Positions 34,976 to 45,336 are shown, counted from the first letter of the stretch. The stretch: DNA of 64,000 nucleotides from Pseudohongiella acticola (GCF_001758195.1 NZ_MASR01000001.1:1612001-1676000); one strand, 5' to 3'. Notes: a model not told the origin generated them from the sequence alone. Translations and numbers: made by a program.

Positions 34976-36472
34976 ATGTTGTCAAGTATCACCGCCTTTG
35001 TCACAGGCAGCACGAATCACACAATCGCAACCGCCGGCAGACATCACAGTGTCGCCCGCGTGCGCGGCGTTTGTCAGCGTGCACTGCTGCTGGCAATGTT
35101 CGCCACCGGTATGGGAGCTGCCTTCAGCGCTGCTGCCCAGCCAGTGGTCGAACCCGAAGCAGGCATCATTGACCTGGATGCGAGCGACGCGCCCCCGGAA
35201 GTCACCGGCGTTGATAGCACCAACAACATCAGTTCTGACAGCCGTGTCCGACCCTTGCCTATCGAAGAGGTCCGCCTGTTCGCTGAAGCCCTGGAGGCGA
35301 TTCGTACCGCCTATGTGTCAGATATCGACGACCGGACCCTGATTGATTATGCCATCCGCGGCATGCTGGCCGGACTCGATCCACACTCTGCTTACCTGAG
35401 CGCAGACGATTACGACAACCTGCAGGAAAGCACCGAAGGCGAGTTTGGTGGCCTGGGCATTGAGGTCGGCGAAGAAGACGGTTACATCAAGGTCATCACA
35501 CCGGTTGATGATACGCCAGCGGCACGCGCAGGCGTGATGCCAGGCGACCTGATTGTGGAAATCAACGGCCGCCCGGTTCGCGACATGCTGATCAATGATG
35601 CAGTAGAAATGCTGCGTGGCGAGCCCGGCAGTGATGTCGACATTACCCTGATGCGCAATACCGAATCCGAACCCATTGACGTCACCCTGACCCGCGAAGT
35701 GATCTCTGCTACCAGCGTGCGTCATCGCATGCTCGAGCCGGGCTTTGGCTATCTTCGCATCGCTCAGTTCCGGACCAACACCGGACGCGACGTTGTTGAT
35801 GCTCTCAATGAAATGAAAGAGTCAAATGGCACACTCAATGGTCTGGTTCTGGACCTGCGCAACAACCCGGGTGGCATTCTGCAGTCATCGGTCCAGGTGG
35901 TTGATGCCTTTATCTCCAGCGGCCAGATCGTTTACACCGAAGGTCGCTTTGACGATTCCGATGGCAATTTCTTTGCCACCAGCGCTGACCCCAGCGACGG
36001 CGTACCGCTGGTGGTGCTGATTAACACCGGCTCAGCCTCGGCTGCCGAAATTGTTGCCGGCGCACTACAGGATCAAGGCCGTGCCGTTATCATGGGCACA
36101 CGCAGTTTTGGCAAAGGTTCGGTTCAGTCGGTGTTGCCACTTAACAACGAACGCGCCCTTAAGCTAACCACGTCGCTTTACTTTACTCCGTCCGGCCGTT
36201 CAATTCAGGCGCAGGGAATCGAGCCCGATATCGTTGTTGATGAAGCGCTGGTGACACGCCAGATGCCACGACGCGGCATCTACTCTGAACGCGACCTGGA
36301 GGGTCACCTGCCTGGCGCCGACGAGTCAGAGCCAGGCAACAACGCACCGACCCCAATTACCAGTTCGGAACAGATTGTGGTCAGTGACTACCAGTTAAAC
36401 GAAGCCCTGACGCTGCTCAAAGGCTGGCACATCATGGAGAGCGGGCGGCAACGTCGCCAGAGCGAGGAATGA
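34976..36472 (+). CDS. ctpA: C-terminal processing protease (S41 family)
   Basis: 498 residues. A long N-terminal segment with an export signal is followed by the PDZ domain (about 145-230) and the S41 core. The Ser/Lys dyad is Ser355 in NTGSASAAE and Lys380 in FGKGSVQ, exactly 25 residues apart as in the family. It trims periplasmic proteins, in Pseudomonas-type bacteria peptidoglycan hydrolases. The ATG at 34976 has AGGAG five bases upstream; an earlier ATG at 34925 has none. It lies between envC and yibQ, a conserved cell-envelope block. Confidence 0.93.
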   Translation: MLSSITAFVTGSTNHTIATAGRHHSVARVRGVCQRALLLAMFATGMGAAFSAAAQPVVEPEAGIIDLDASDAPPEVTGVDSTNNISSDSRVRPLPIEEVRLFAEALEAIRTAYVSDIDDRTLIDYAIRGMLAGLDPHSAYLSADDYDNLQESTEGEFGGLGIEVGEEDGYIKVITPVDDTPAARAGVMPGDLIVEINGRPVRDMLINDAVEMLRGEPGSDVDITLMRNTESEPIDVTLTREVISATSVRHRMLEPGFGYLRIAQFRTNTGRDVVDALNEMKESNGTLNGLVLDLRNNPGGILQSSVQVVDAFISSGQIVYTEGRFDDSDGNFFATSADPSDGVPLVVLINTGSASAAEIVAGALQDQGRAVIMGTRSFGKGSVQSVLPLNNERALKLTTSLYFTPSGRSIQAQGIEPDIVVDEALVTRQMPRRGIYSERDLEGHLPGADESEPGNNAPTPITSSEQIVVSDYQLNEALTLLKGWHIMESGRQRRQSEE

Positions 36473-37488
36473 ACAAACACGTCGACAGCTTCATCAAGCG
36501 CTGGCGAAGCTTCGCGGCACAACCGGGTAATACCCATATCGCGTTGGCGGCTGCGTTGTTGTCTGGACTGATTCTGATGGTAGCGCTGGCTGACAGCGAT
36601 CCTGACGGCACCGAACAGGCGGCTTTCGATACACCTGATGAAGCCACCGGCAGCATGATCAGTGACACCGCTAGTGATAGCAATAATAACGGAGTCAGCG
36701 ATACAAGCACACTGGATTTCACTGAGACGCCTGCCACCGACACAGCTGGAATTGACGCACCAGCGCCGGAACACACGATAGCTGCCAACGCCGACGAGCC
36801 TGTCGTCGACACTACGGTGATTGCCGTCAACCGACTGGCCATCATACTGGATGACATCGGCTACAACGCCGAGGCTGGTGAACGAGCGGTCAACCTTCCG
36901 GGCGCTATCACCTACGCCGTATTGCCGTTCACACCACACGGCAAAATGCTGGCACAGATGGCCCATGACGCCGGCAAGGAAGTCATGCTGCACGCACCGA
37001 TGAGTAATCTGGCAGGCATGGCACTGGGAGAAGGCGGACTGACTCTGACCCTGACCGAGGCAGAATTCACGCAGACCCTGCGCGCAGCAATTGCTGACAT
37101 CCCTCACATCGCCGGCGTCAACAATCACACGGGCAGTGAGCTGACCGCCGTCGAACAGCCCATGCAATGGGTCATGCGGGAACTGAAAGCGCAGGACCTG
37201 TTTTTTGTCGACAGCATGACCACCGGTAAAAGTGTGGCGGCAAGAGTCGCTCTTGAGAATCAGGTGCCTACGATGAAACGGCACGTCTTCCTGGACAACG
37301 AAGCCTCACACGAAGCAATCGATCGCGAGTTTAAGCGCGCACTGGACATCGCGCGCAGCCAGGGTTTTGCCGTGGCGATAGGACACCCCTATCCGGAGAC
37401 ACTTGAGTATCTGGAGCAGGCACTGGACGACCTGCCCGCACTTGAAATTACGCTGGTGCCTGCCTCAGCGCTGCTCACGTTTCCCTGA
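36469..37488 (+). CDS. yibQ: Divergent polysaccharide deacetylase family protein YibQ
   Basis: 339 residues. One N-terminal membrane helix (about 25-43), an Asp/Thr-rich linker, and a DUF610 domain from about 120 with LAIILDDIGYN, VMLHAPMS, GVNNHTGSELT and AIGHPYPET. The His and Asp residues of the NodB-like fold are partly kept. The function of the family is not established. ATG overlaps the ctp stop; last gene of the gpmI operon, as in Pseudomonas and E. coli relatives. Confidence 0.9.
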   Translation: MNKHVDSFIKRWRSFAAQPGNTHIALAAALLSGLILMVALADSDPDGTEQAAFDTPDEATGSMISDTASDSNNNGVSDTSTLDFTETPATDTAGIDAPAPEHTIAANADEPVVDTTVIAVNRLAIILDDIGYNAEAGERAVNLPGAITYAVLPFTPHGKMLAQMAHDAGKEVMLHAPMSNLAGMALGEGGLTLTLTEAEFTQTLRAAIADIPHIAGVNNHTGSELTAVEQPMQWVMRELKAQDLFFVDSMTTGKSVAARVALENQVPTMKRHVFLDNEASHEAIDREFKRALDIARSQGFAVAIGHPYPETLEYLEQALDDLPALEITLVPASALLTFP

Positions 37489-37591
37489 CCGGTTTTAATC
37501 ATCGGCTTACAGGCTCGCGATGGTGCCAGCGGTCAACTGCTGTGGCGCAACGTGAGTCTCCACAAGCAAAGCCAGAAACCCAGCCTTCGCG

Positions 37592-38374
37592 TCAGCTAAT
37601 ATCCAGCCGCATGGTAATGCCCTGATCGGCCATGAACTGCTTGGCCTCGGGGATACTGTGTTCGCCAAAGTGGAAAATGCTGGCCGCCAGTACCGCGTCC
37701 GCACCGCCTTGGGTCACGCCATCGGCCAGGTGCTGCAGATTGCCAACGCCACCGGATGCGATCACGGGAACATCAACCGCATCGCTGACCGCCCTGTTCA
37801 ATTCCAGATCAAAGCCAATTTTGGTGCCGTCACGATCCATGCTGGTGAGCAGGATTTCACCGGCGCCATAACTGACCATGCGCTTGACCCAGTCAATGAC
37901 ATCCAGGCCCGTCGGCTTACGACCACCGTGAGTGAAGATCTCCCATCGGCCAGGTTCGTCTACTGCGCTGACTCTTTTAGCGTCGACGGCAACAACAATG
38001 CACTGCGAACCAAATCGCTGCGCTGCCGCACGCACAAATTCAGGACTGGTCACCGCGGCAGTATTGATCGCTATCTTGTCTGCACCCGCGTTCAGCATGG
38101 TACGAATGTCTTCCAGAGTCCGAATACCGCCGCCCACGGTCAGCGGAATGAACACCTGACTGGCGATGGCTTCAACGGTCTTGACCGTAGTTTCCCGGCC
38201 TTCGCTGGAGGCCGTGATATCAAGAAAGGTTATTTCGTCGGCGCCGGCGTCACTGTAACGTTTTGCGATCTCGACCGGGTCACCTGCGTCACGGATATCA
38301 AGAAACTTGACGCCTTTGACAACACGACCCTTGTCGCAGTCCAGGCAGGGAATGATGCGCTTAGCCAGTGCCAT
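37592..38374 (-). CDS. hisF: Imidazole glycerol phosphate synthase subunit HisF
   Basis: 260-residue TIM barrel. The start at 38374 gives [21 protein letters not shown]-type N-terminus with catalytic Asp12 and has GGGAG upstream; a longer open frame is not conserved. The second catalytic Asp lies in VVAVDAKRV, near 131. Phosphate-binding loops ASGGVGN and GGGIR are present. With HisH it makes IGP and AICAR from PRFAR. One base separates it from hisA. Confidence 0.97.
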   Translation of the reverse strand: MALAKRIIPCLDCDKGRVVKGVKFLDIRDAGDPVEIAKRYSDAGADEITFLDITASSEGRETTVKTVEAIASQVFIPLTVGGGIRTLEDIRTMLNAGADKIAINTAAVTSPEFVRAAAQRFGSQCIVVAVDAKRVSAVDEPGRWEIFTHGGRKPTGLDVIDWVKRMVSYGAGEILLTSMDRDGTKIGFDLELNRAVSDAVDVPVIASGGVGNLQHLADGVTQGGADAVLAASIFHFGEHSIPEAKQFMADQGITMRLDIS

Positions 38375-38375
38375 A

Positions 38376-39152
38376 TTACGCTCCCGCCCCGGTGTTCTCT
38401 GCGCCGCCGGCAAAGCGGTCGCAGTATGCCTGCGCCTGCGCCAGGTCCAGCGCACCTTCATAGATCGCGCGACCGGTAATGGCACCCATGATACCCGCGC
38501 CGACCTCAGTTCTAGCAACCTGACACAAGCCTTCTATGTCATCCATTCGACTGACACCACCAGAGGCAATGACCGGTATTGTGGATGCGCGCGCCAGCCG
38601 CAGGGTGGCTTCGACATTGACACCCTGCATCATGCCATCACGGGCAATGTCGGTATAAATAATTGCTTCAACGCCATTGTCGGCAAACTGACGGGCGAGA
38701 TCGACGACATTGACCGTAGACACTTCCGCCCACCCGTCGGTCGCTACCCAGCCATCTTTGGCGTCGAGCCCGACAATGATACGACCCGGAAACGCTTTGC
38801 AGGCTTCGGCCACAAACGGCGGATGCCTGACCGCCTGGGTGCCGATGATCACATGTTTAACACCGACATTGAGATAATATTCAATGGTCTCAAGATCGCG
38901 GATACCGCCGCCGATCTGCAATGGCAGGTCCGGATAGGCTCTGGCGATGGCCTCCACAATTGCGCCGTTGACCGGCTCCCCGGCAAACGCGCCGTTCAGG
39001 TCGACCAGGTGAAGTCGACGCGCCCCCTGATCTCTCCAGTGACCTGCGGTTTTGACCGGGTCGTCGGAAAAAACCGTGGAATCTTCCATGCGGCCCTGCC
39101 GCAGCCGCACGCACTGGCCGTCTTTAAGATCGATTGCAGGGATTACCAACAT
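38376..39152 (-). CDS. hisA: ProFAR isomerase HisA
   Basis: 258 residues, TIM barrel. Catalytic Asp8 is in IPAIDLKDG and the second Asp in [15 protein letters not shown] and IASGGV are the two phosphate-binding loops. Fourth step-type isomerase of histidine synthesis, feeding HisF, whose gene follows after one base. Confidence 0.96.
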   Translation of the reverse strand: MLVIPAIDLKDGQCVRLRQGRMEDSTVFSDDPVKTAGHWRDQGARRLHLVDLNGAFAGEPVNGAIVEAIARAYPDLPLQIGGGIRDLETIEYYLNVGVKHVIIGTQAVRHPPFVAEACKAFPGRIIVGLDAKDGWVATDGWAEVSTVNVVDLARQFADNGVEAIIYTDIARDGMMQGVNVEATLRLARASTIPVIASGGVSRMDDIEGLCQVARTEVGAGIMGAITGRAIYEGALDLAQAQAYCDRFAGGAENTGAGA

Positions 39153-39201
39153 TGTTCACACCTTGACATAAAATTTTGAAACTCTGACTCGCGACTGTTG
39201 T

Positions 39202-39855
39202 TCAGACGCGCCCGTCCCAGTGCAGGAAATTGTTCAGCAACTGCAGACCGCAGTGCTGACTCTTTTCCGGATGGAATTGCACAGCAAATAAAGAGTCCTT
39301 GCTCAACGCCGCCGCGAACACTTGACCGTATTCAGTGACACCTGATACTTGATCATCATTATCCGGCGCGACAAAATAGCTGTGCACAAAATAGAACCGG
39401 CTATCATCTGCAATGTTATGCCACAGGGGATGTTCGCCACGTTGCTGAACACAGTTCCATCCCATGTGTGGGACTTTTAAGCGCTGACCGTCCACATCAA
39501 GCAGGCTGTTGCCGCCACCAAATCGCTTCACTGAGCCGGGCAGCAGCCCCAGACAGTCAACGCGACCATTTTCTTCACTGCTGTTCATCAATGCCTGCAT
39601 ACCAACACAGATAGCCAGCACCGGTTTGCCTTGCGCCAGCGCCTCAGTGACGATGGCATCAACACCCAGTCGACGTATTTCTGCCATGCAGTCGCGGATG
39701 GCGCCAACGCCTGGGAAAATAATGCGGTCGGCGGCCAGAATACGCTCTGCATCACCGGTAACATCGACGCGGACGTCTTTGCCCAGACTTTCCATTGCTT
39801 TGGCAACAGAATGGAGATTGCCCATGCCATAGTCTATGACGGCTACGTTGTTCAT
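39202..39855 (-). CDS. hisH: Imidazole glycerol phosphate synthase glutaminase subunit HisH
   Basis: 217 residues, class I glutamine amidotransferase. Nucleophile Cys in AICVGMQAL, and the His-Glu pair in VQFHPEKSQ. The N-terminus [15 protein letters not shown] is diagnostic. It supplies ammonia to HisF. Confidence 0.96.
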   Translation of the reverse strand: MNNVAVIDYGMGNLHSVAKAMESLGKDVRVDVTGDAERILAADRIIFPGVGAIRDCMAEIRRLGVDAIVTEALAQGKPVLAICVGMQALMNSSEENGRVDCLGLLPGSVKRFGGGNSLLDVDGQRLKVPHMGWNCVQQRGEHPLWHNIADDSRFYFVHSYFVAPDNDDQVSGVTEYGQVFAAALSKDSLFAVQFHPEKSQHCGLQLLNNFLHWDGRV

Positions 39856-39904
39856 AATTCAGAGGGTCCGGATTTTTTCAAACTGGCTTTAACCAACTGG
39901 CTGC

Positions 39905-40519
39905 TTACAAACTGCCTTTGGTCGACGGAATCACGTCCGCGCTGCGCGGATCAATTTCCATCGCCATACGCAGAGCACGGCCGAAGGCCTTGAACACGGT
40001 CTCAACCTGATGGTGGCTGTTCTGGCCGCGCAGATTGTCGATGTGCAGCGTCACCAGCGCGTGATTGACAAAACCCTGGAAGAACTCATAAAACAGATCG
40101 ACATCAAAGCCACCCACCGAGGCTCGGGTAAACGGCACATTGAACTCAAGACCCGGGCGGCCGGAAAAATCGACCACGACACGGGACAGGGCTTCATCAA
40201 GCGGCACATACGCGTGCCCATAGCGGCGGATACCTTTGCGATCCAGCGCCTTGTAAAACGCCTGACCCAGGGTGATACCCAGATCTTCCACTGTGTGGTG
40301 AGCATCTATGTCCAGATCGCCTACGGCATGAATGTCCAGATCGATCAAACCATGACGCGCTACCTGATCCAGCATGTGATCAAGAAATGGCAGGCCGGTC
40401 TGGCACTTAAGTTCGCCGCTACCATCCAGGTTCACGCTCACGCGAATCTGTGTCTCTTTGGTATTGCGCTCTACACTGGCCTGACGATCGGGCTTTTCTG
40501 TGGTCATGGGTGTGCTCAT
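39905..40519 (-). CDS. hisB: Imidazoleglycerol-phosphate dehydratase HisB (monofunctional)
   Basis: About 204 residues, dehydratase only, without the phosphatase domain of the E. coli enzyme. Metal-binding His motifs are [20 protein letters not shown] and GQNSHHQVE. Starts possible at 40546, 40519 and 40507; 40519 has a GGGA eight bases upstream and was chosen. It heads the hisB-H-A-F operon, in the order used by Pseudomonas. Confidence 0.95.
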   Translation of the reverse strand: MSTPMTTEKPDRQASVERNTKETQIRVSVNLDGSGELKCQTGLPFLDHMLDQVARHGLIDLDIHAVGDLDIDAHHTVEDLGITLGQAFYKALDRKGIRRYGHAYVPLDEALSRVVVDFSGRPGLEFNVPFTRASVGGFDVDLFYEFFQGFVNHALVTLHIDNLRGQNSHHQVETVFKAFGRALRMAMEIDPRSADVIPSTKGSL

Positions 40520-40575
40520 GGATAAATCCCGGGCTGATTCGCTCATTCGAATAAGAAACGTGAAAATGCGCGCGC

Positions 40576-40581
40576 ATTATA
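40576..40581 (-). promoter_or_regulatory. -10 box of the hisBHAF operon
   Basis: A perfect TATAAT on the minus strand, 57 bases before the chosen hisB start. The -35 region is GC-rich and poor. No his-leader peptide with runs of His codons was seen. Confidence 0.55.
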
Positions 40582-40976
40582 CGCCTTTGCGAGCCCCAGG
40601 GGCCAGCTTTGCTGACCCGCGCTTTGTTTGTGAATGCTGCCAACGCCACCAACACCAGCGATGACGTGCTACTGCAAGCACTGGGACTGTGAGCTGCTGC
40701 CCATACCCGGGACAGTCAACTGGACACAGCTCGTCCCAGCTAGTATGGTCTGTAACGATTCACAAGTATGTGTATTGACACGCAAGGTGCCAGCCCTGAC
40801 AGGCTCAGCCGCAGACTGCACTCTGGTGCTCGCGCTGTAACGGCATACCATCAATAAGTCACGCGCTGTTGTTTAGTCGCGCTACATCTTTGTATTTAAA
40901 ATACATTTTTAGGTTTCAGCAGTATCATGCTAACCGCGATTGCAGCAACTCCGGTGACGTTGTAAAGGAGTTAACC
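40582..40976. promoter_or_regulatory. Divergent gap, hisB versus DUF4168 gene, with palindrome
   Basis: About 395 bases with no supported gene. A short open frame at 40634-40840 has no ribosome site or recognisable product. A 15-base palindrome (TGTATTTAAAATACA, 40891-40905) lies 72 bases before the DUF4168 start and could be an operator, but its AT content makes chance possible. Confidence 0.4.
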
Positions 40977-41366
40977 ATGATTAAGAAATTACTCGGCCTG
41001 CACGCCCTGTTTGCGCTCATTTTTACTGCCAGCGTTGCGCATGCCCAGCAGGCCGCACCGACTGAACCTGCTGCCGATGTGCCACAAAGCGCTGCTGACA
41101 TTGACGCCGACCTGAAAGCAAAGTTTGTTGATGCCTATGGTGACATCATGTCTATTCAGATGCGCTATGCCGAACAACTCCAGGCTGTCACTGACGAGAA
41201 TCAGGCCAGCACCCTGCAACAGCAGGCTCAGGCGGAGATGCAGGAAGCAGTAACTGACAACGACATTTCCATTCAGCAGTATAACCAGATCATCCAGCTG
41301 GCGGCCGCCGACGAGGAGTTGATGGCTGAACTGGAGACTGCGATAGCTGAAGAGATGGAGTCCTGA
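40977..41366 (+). CDS. Exported DUF4168-type protein
   Basis: 129 residues. Signal peptide (about 1-23, ending AHA) and a helical DUF4168-like domain with the periodic acidic/hydrophobic pattern ending IQQYNQIIQLAAADEELM. The start at 40977 has a strong AAAGGAG upstream. Function of the family is unknown; its helical acidic make-up suggests a periplasmic binding or stress protein. Monocistronic, followed by a terminator. Confidence 0.85.
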   Translation: MIKKLLGLHALFALIFTASVAHAQQAAPTEPAADVPQSAADIDADLKAKFVDAYGDIMSIQMRYAEQLQAVTDENQASTLQQQAQAEMQEAVTDNDISIQQYNQIIQLAAADEELMAELETAIAEEMES

Positions 41367-41400
41367 GACTTCATTCCGGACTCAGGGAGTGAGCCAGCCG

Positions 41401-41429
41401 AAGGCCCGCGAGTACTGCTCGCGGGCCTT
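41401..41429 (+). terminator. Intrinsic terminator of the DUF4168 gene
   Basis: Perfect 12-bp GC-rich stem (41401-41412 and 41418-41429) with a five-base loop, followed by TCTGT with a weak T run. Confidence 0.8.
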
Positions 41430-41555
41430 TCTGTATCTGCACTCTTTGCTACGCTACAGCCACCTGAACCGCCTCGGCGAATCGTGCATTGGCCGCACTA
41501 ATCCGTTAAACTTTTAAGTCCTTCCCCCACATTGCGGTACGGGACGCCAGAATCT

Positions 41556-43580
41556 ATGTCGAAACTATTCAAGTATCTGATTTTCCTGCTGGCCGGCCTG
41601 GCAGTATTTGCTGTCGTGCTGGCGTTCATTCTGTTCTCTGTCATCGACCCCAATCGCTACAAACCCGCGATTGAAACAGCTGTCTCGCAACAGGCGGACA
41701 TGCAACTGCGCATCAACGGGGACATCGACTGGACATTCCGCCCAGTGTTTGGCCTGAGCATAACTGATGTCAGTCTGCGCAACGGCGTCACGCCGCAGGA
41801 ACTGGCCGCCTTCTCCAATATTGCACTGAAGCTTGATATCGGCAGCCTGCTGTACGGAAACCTGGCCGTACAGGAACTGGTAGCCGAAAACCTGCATATC
41901 AACTGGTTTGTTGATGCTCAGGGTCAGGCCAACTGGCTGGTTAACACTGACAGCAGCCCGGCGGCGCCGGAACAGCCCGGCGCCAGCAGTACTGACCTTC
42001 CCATAGACATTAACATTGCCGAAATACGCGTCATTAATGCCAGTATCGCCGTCCGCGACCTGAGCAATAATATTGACACACGCCTGCAGAATATAAACCT
42101 GAGCAGCCAGAACACCAACCTGGAGAACCGCCCCTTCCCACTCGAACTCAGTATGCGCCTGATCAATGAAGTCAGCGGTCAGGATCTGACCATGGAACTG
42201 GCCTCCACCGCGCAGGTCGATTTCAACGGCGGCAATATCAATCTTGATGACCTGCGGCTTAATGTCAGCCCGCTGGTACTCAGCGGCGACCTCAGTGTCA
42301 GCGATTTTCGTAATGCCATGCGCTGGCAGACCAGTCTGTCCAGCAATACCTTTAACCTGAGTCATCTGCTGGCGAACTTTATGGCCATTGATGAAGACAG
42401 CATGCCTGCGCACAATGAACAGCAATTCAGCATTCAGAACCTGCAGGCCAATGGCGATAGCACCGGCGCTACGCTTGGCGGACTGACCATTGCGCTGGAC
42501 GGGACCACAGCGGAGTTACGCGGCGACTACCTGTTTGCCACTGACACCCGGCAGGCATTACTGGCTTACAACCTGACAGCAGATGCAATCGACCTGGATG
42601 CCCTGCTGCCGGCAACTGCGAACACCGAAACCGCTGCTGCCACCGATGCTTCAGACTCGCAACCAGGCTCGGCGACCGTGACCAGCAGCGCCGACACCGC
42701 ACTGCCCATTGATTTCCTGCGCAGCATGAATATCCGCGGCGAACATCGACTTGAATCACTGGCTATGTCTGGCCTGCAATTCGCGCCGGTGGCGTTCGGC
42801 CTGCAACTGCAGGACGGTGTGCTTAATATCGACACCCAGCCAGTCGGATTCTATGACGGCGAGCTGGACGCCACCATCAATCTTGATGCCAGTGCATCGC
42901 CGGCACAGCTGGCCGTCGAGACCGGGCTCAATAATATCAGTGCCAGCGCCCTGACCGCCGATATGCCAAGACTGGATTTTTTCACCGGCCGCTTTAATGC
43001 CAGCACCACCCATATGATGCAGGGCGACACGGTAAACGCGCTGTTCGACAGTATAGATGGCGCCAGCACACTGCAGGTCAATGACAGCTCGGTCAACATC
43101 ACCATGCTCAAACGCGTGTTCTCGGCCATTTCTGTGCTCAGCCCAAGCGGCAATATCGCGGCGCAGTGGCCCGACGTTGTCCGTTTCAACAATGCCGAGG
43201 CATTCCTGATTTTTGTTGATGGCATTGATGACAATCAGGAGCTGAATGTCCGCCTGGACAACTTTGACATCAGCGGTACCGGTGGCATTGACCTGGCGGC
43301 GGGTGAGTTCGATTACCGTCTTGATTTCTCCATTCTTGGGGAACCGGCATTACAGACCATACGCGTTAATGAAGATTTCCAGAATGTTGCCTGGCCGGTG
43401 CGTTGCGATGCCGCTTTCGACGATGCGGCGCTGCAATACTGCAGCCCGGATCTGCAACGTGTACGCGAGGTGTTTGCAGCCATCGCCAGGGACGAAATTC
43501 AGCAACGTGCCAGCGAGGCACTGGGTGAACAGGTTGACCGGCTGCGCAACCGGATTCAGGATCTGTTCCAGAACCAATAA
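41556..43580 (+). CDS. asmA: AsmA family outer-membrane assembly/lipid transport protein
   Basis: 674 residues. N-terminal membrane helix (about 7-27) followed by the AsmA opening FSVIDPNRYKPAIETAVS and a long beta-rich periplasmic region. The C-terminal AsmA_2-like domain is about 440-630. AsmA-type proteins are thought to form a hydrophobic groove that moves phospholipids between membranes. The ATG at 41556 starts right before the helix; an ATG at 41532 adds eight residues. It precedes mutY by 30 bases. Confidence 0.92.
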   Translation: MSKLFKYLIFLLAGLAVFAVVLAFILFSVIDPNRYKPAIETAVSQQADMQLRINGDIDWTFRPVFGLSITDVSLRNGVTPQELAAFSNIALKLDIGSLLYGNLAVQELVAENLHINWFVDAQGQANWLVNTDSSPAAPEQPGASSTDLPIDINIAEIRVINASIAVRDLSNNIDTRLQNINLSSQNTNLENRPFPLELSMRLINEVSGQDLTMELASTAQVDFNGGNINLDDLRLNVSPLVLSGDLSVSDFRNAMRWQTSLSSNTFNLSHLLANFMAIDEDSMPAHNEQQFSIQNLQANGDSTGATLGGLTIALDGTTAELRGDYLFATDTRQALLAYNLTADAIDLDALLPATANTETAAATDASDSQPGSATVTSSADTALPIDFLRSMNIRGEHRLESLAMSGLQFAPVAFGLQLQDGVLNIDTQPVGFYDGELDATINLDASASPAQLAVETGLNNISASALTADMPRLDFFTGRFNASTTHMMQGDTVNALFDSIDGASTLQVNDSSVNITMLKRVFSAISVLSPSGNIAAQWPDVVRFNNAEAFLIFVDGIDDNQELNVRLDNFDISGTGGIDLAAGEFDYRLDFSILGEPALQTIRVNEDFQNVAWPVRCDAAFDDAALQYCSPDLQRVREVFAAIARDEIQQRASEALGEQVDRLRNRIQDLFQNQ

Positions 43581-43610
43581 CATGCTGACAGTCTTTGGCG
43601 GAACACCACG

Positions 43611-44675
43611 TTGACTAATCTGATCGATACCGAGGCCGTGCTGGAGTGGTTTTACCAGCACGGCCGTCATGACCTGCCCTGGCAACAGTCCACGACGGCC
43701 TACCGGGTCTGGGTGTCGGAGATCATGCTGCAGCAGACGCAGGTGAGCACGGTCATTGCTTATTATCAGCGATTCATGGCGCGCTTTCCTGATGTGCAAT
43801 CACTGGCCTCGGCACCGCAGGATGAAGTGCTGCATTTATGGACCGGCCTGGGCTACTACGCCCGTGCGCGTAATCTGCATAGAACCGCCCAGATGATTTG
43901 CGAGCAATACCAGGGGGAGTTCCCGCCCGACATTGAGGCATTGACCGCATTGCCCGGTATCGGCCGCTCTACCGCCGGGGCCATCCTGGCGCTGGCGATG
44001 GGACAGCGCGGCGTCATCCTGGATGGCAACGTAAAGCGTGTTCTGTGCCGGTACCACGCGATTCAAAGCTGGTCCGGAGAAACCCGAACACTGGCGCGGC
44101 TCTGGCAGATTGCCGAGGACACGACGCCGCAGAAGGAGATTGCGGCCTATACACAAGCAATGATGGATCTCGGCGCCACCGTGTGCACTCGCAGCAAACC
44201 TGCCTGCTCAAACTGTCCGCTGCAGTCCGGATGCGAGGCCTACAACCAGGGCATCACCTCGCAATTGCCAGTCAGCAAACCGAAAAAAACCTTGCCGCAG
44301 AAACAGACATACATGATTCTGTGTTATCACGACGATGCCACGGTCATGTTGCAACAGCGTCAGTCCAGCGGTTTATGGGGCGGCCTGTGGAGCCTGCCGG
44401 AGTGTGCTGACGATCAGGCACTGGCAGACTGGTTGCAAAGCCATGGCAGCGAACAGGATGAGCGGTGGCCCGCGCTGCGCCATACGTTCAGCCACTTTCA
44501 TCTGCACATTACACCCGTGCTGGTGCGTGCTGCAGCATCGCCGCAGGTAAAGGATTCTGCCGGTTACCTTTGGTATCCACTGGACCATTCTCTCAAGCTC
44601 GGCCTCGCTGCTCCGGTCAAAAAATTGCTGGACCGGCTGGCTGGACACCACACACTAAACACAGACCAATCTTAG
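43611..44675 (+). CDS. mutY: Adenine DNA glycosylase MutY
   Basis: 354 residues from TTG 43611. Every key residue falls at its E. coli position: catalytic Glu37 (SEIMLQQTQV), the HhH motif LPGIGRSTAG, Asp138 (LDGNVKRVL), and the 4Fe-4S ligands Cys192, 199, 202 and 208. The C-terminal NUDIX-like domain (about 230-345) reads 8-oxoG. It removes A mispaired with 8-oxoG. TTG is weakly supported by GGCGGA upstream; no ATG in frame exists nearby. Confidence 0.96.
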   Translation: MTNLIDTEAVLEWFYQHGRHDLPWQQSTTAYRVWVSEIMLQQTQVSTVIAYYQRFMARFPDVQSLASAPQDEVLHLWTGLGYYARARNLHRTAQMICEQYQGEFPPDIEALTALPGIGRSTAGAILALAMGQRGVILDGNVKRVLCRYHAIQSWSGETRTLARLWQIAEDTTPQKEIAAYTQAMMDLGATVCTRSKPACSNCPLQSGCEAYNQGITSQLPVSKPKKTLPQKQTYMILCYHDDATVMLQQRQSSGLWGGLWSLPECADDQALADWLQSHGSEQDERWPALRHTFSHFHLHITPVLVRAAASPQVKDSAGYLWYPLDHSLKLGLAAPVKKLLDRLAGHHTLNTDQS

Positions 44676-44684
44676 AGGGACACC

Positions 44685-44984
44685 ATGAGTCGCACCGTAT
44701 TCTGCAAGAAATACCAGAAACAACTGCCGGGCCTGCCCATGCCGCCGTATCCGGGAGCGAAAGGCCAGGAGCTGTTCGACAATGTCTCCGCTCAGGCGTG
44801 GCAGGACTGGCAGAAACAGCAGGTCATGCTGATTAACGAAAAGCACCTGAGCATGGCCTCGGCTGACGACAGGCGCTATCTGCAGGAGCAGATGGACCGT
44901 TTCTTTGCCAATGAGTCGTTTGACAGCGCCAGCGGCTATGTCGCCCCTGAGGCTGACCCGGACTCAAAGCCGGACGGCGAGTAA
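44685..44984 (+). CDS. yggX: Iron-trafficking/oxidative protection protein YggX
   Basis: 99 residues. The N-terminus [11 protein letters not shown] with Cys7 and GLPMPPYPG, and the middle [14 protein letters not shown], are invariant in YggX. It protects iron-sulfur proteins from oxidative damage. mutY-yggX adjacency is conserved in gammaproteobacteria; a longer Asp/Glu-rich tail is present here. The start has GAGGG upstream. Confidence 0.95.
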   Translation: MSRTVFCKKYQKQLPGLPMPPYPGAKGQELFDNVSAQAWQDWQKQQVMLINEKHLSMASADDRRYLQEQMDRFFANESFDSASGYVAPEADPDSKPDGE

Positions 44985-45013
44985 ATCACGCCAGGCTTTT
45001 GTGCCCCGAAGAC

Positions 45014-45042
45014 TTGACTAAGGCCGCCGCAACGGTTTTAAT
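45014..45042 (+). promoter_or_regulatory. Promoter of tRNA-Phe
   Basis: -35 TTGACT (45014-45019), exact 17-base spacer, -10 TTTAAT (45037-45042), then a GC-rich discriminator (ACGCGCC). That combination is typical of growth-rate and ppGpp-controlled stable RNA promoters. Confidence 0.85.
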
Positions 45043-45102
45043 ACGCGCCTTGTTGTGGCCGCAGCCTCAAACGCAGCCCCTCAACAAGGCAAGAAAAGAT
45101 AT

Positions 45103-45178
45103 GCCCAGATAGCTCAGTTGGTAGAGCAGAGGATTGAAAATCCTCGTGTCGGTGGTTCGATTCCGCCTCTGGGCACCA
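45103..45178 (+). tRNA. tRNA-Phe (GAA)
   Basis: 76 bases with encoded CCA. The acceptor stem pairs GCCCAGA with TCTGGGC, the D arm has AGCTCAGTTGGTAGAGC, the anticodon is GAA in TTGAAAA, and the T arm has GGTTCGATTCC. Nearly identical to E. coli tRNA-Phe. Confidence 0.98.
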
Positions 45179-45219
45179 TATACAAAAAGCCTCGCAATAG
45201 CGGGGCTTTTTTGTATGTG
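45160..45219 (+). repeat. tRNA-Phe 3' end plus terminator, copy 1
   Basis: The last 19 bases of the tRNA including CCA, plus its terminator: 60 bases that recur identically at 45337-45396. This copy is part of the functional tRNA gene. Confidence 0.9.
45179..45217 (+). terminator. tRNA-Phe terminator
   Basis: Stem of about 15 bp (arms 45181-45195 and 45200-45215, loop AATA) with one G-T pair and a long T run. The same stem recurs at 45358-45394 and, with two loop changes, at 48170-48215. Confidence 0.88.
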
Positions 45220-45336
45220 GAGCGTAGAGGCCGGATGAGAGCCACCGACCTGGTTCGAAAAACTGCGGCAGCAGTTTTCAACGAGTGCGACAGCACGAAG
45301 CCCGCAGGGGCCAAACAGCCCAAAGCTGTTTGGATT

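Noticed and set aside
36388-37284. 298-codon minus-strand frame opposite ctp/yibQ
   Set aside because: Antisense shadow of yibQ, whose family motifs and ATGA coupling are clear.
38375-38518. 48-residue N-terminal extension of HisF overlapping hisA
   Set aside because: HisF homologues begin with [12 protein letters not shown], and GGGAG precedes that ATG.
40634-40840. 68-codon open frame in the hisB/DUF4168 gap
   Set aside because: No ribosome site, no signal peptide or family pattern; Cys- and Pro-rich random-looking composition.
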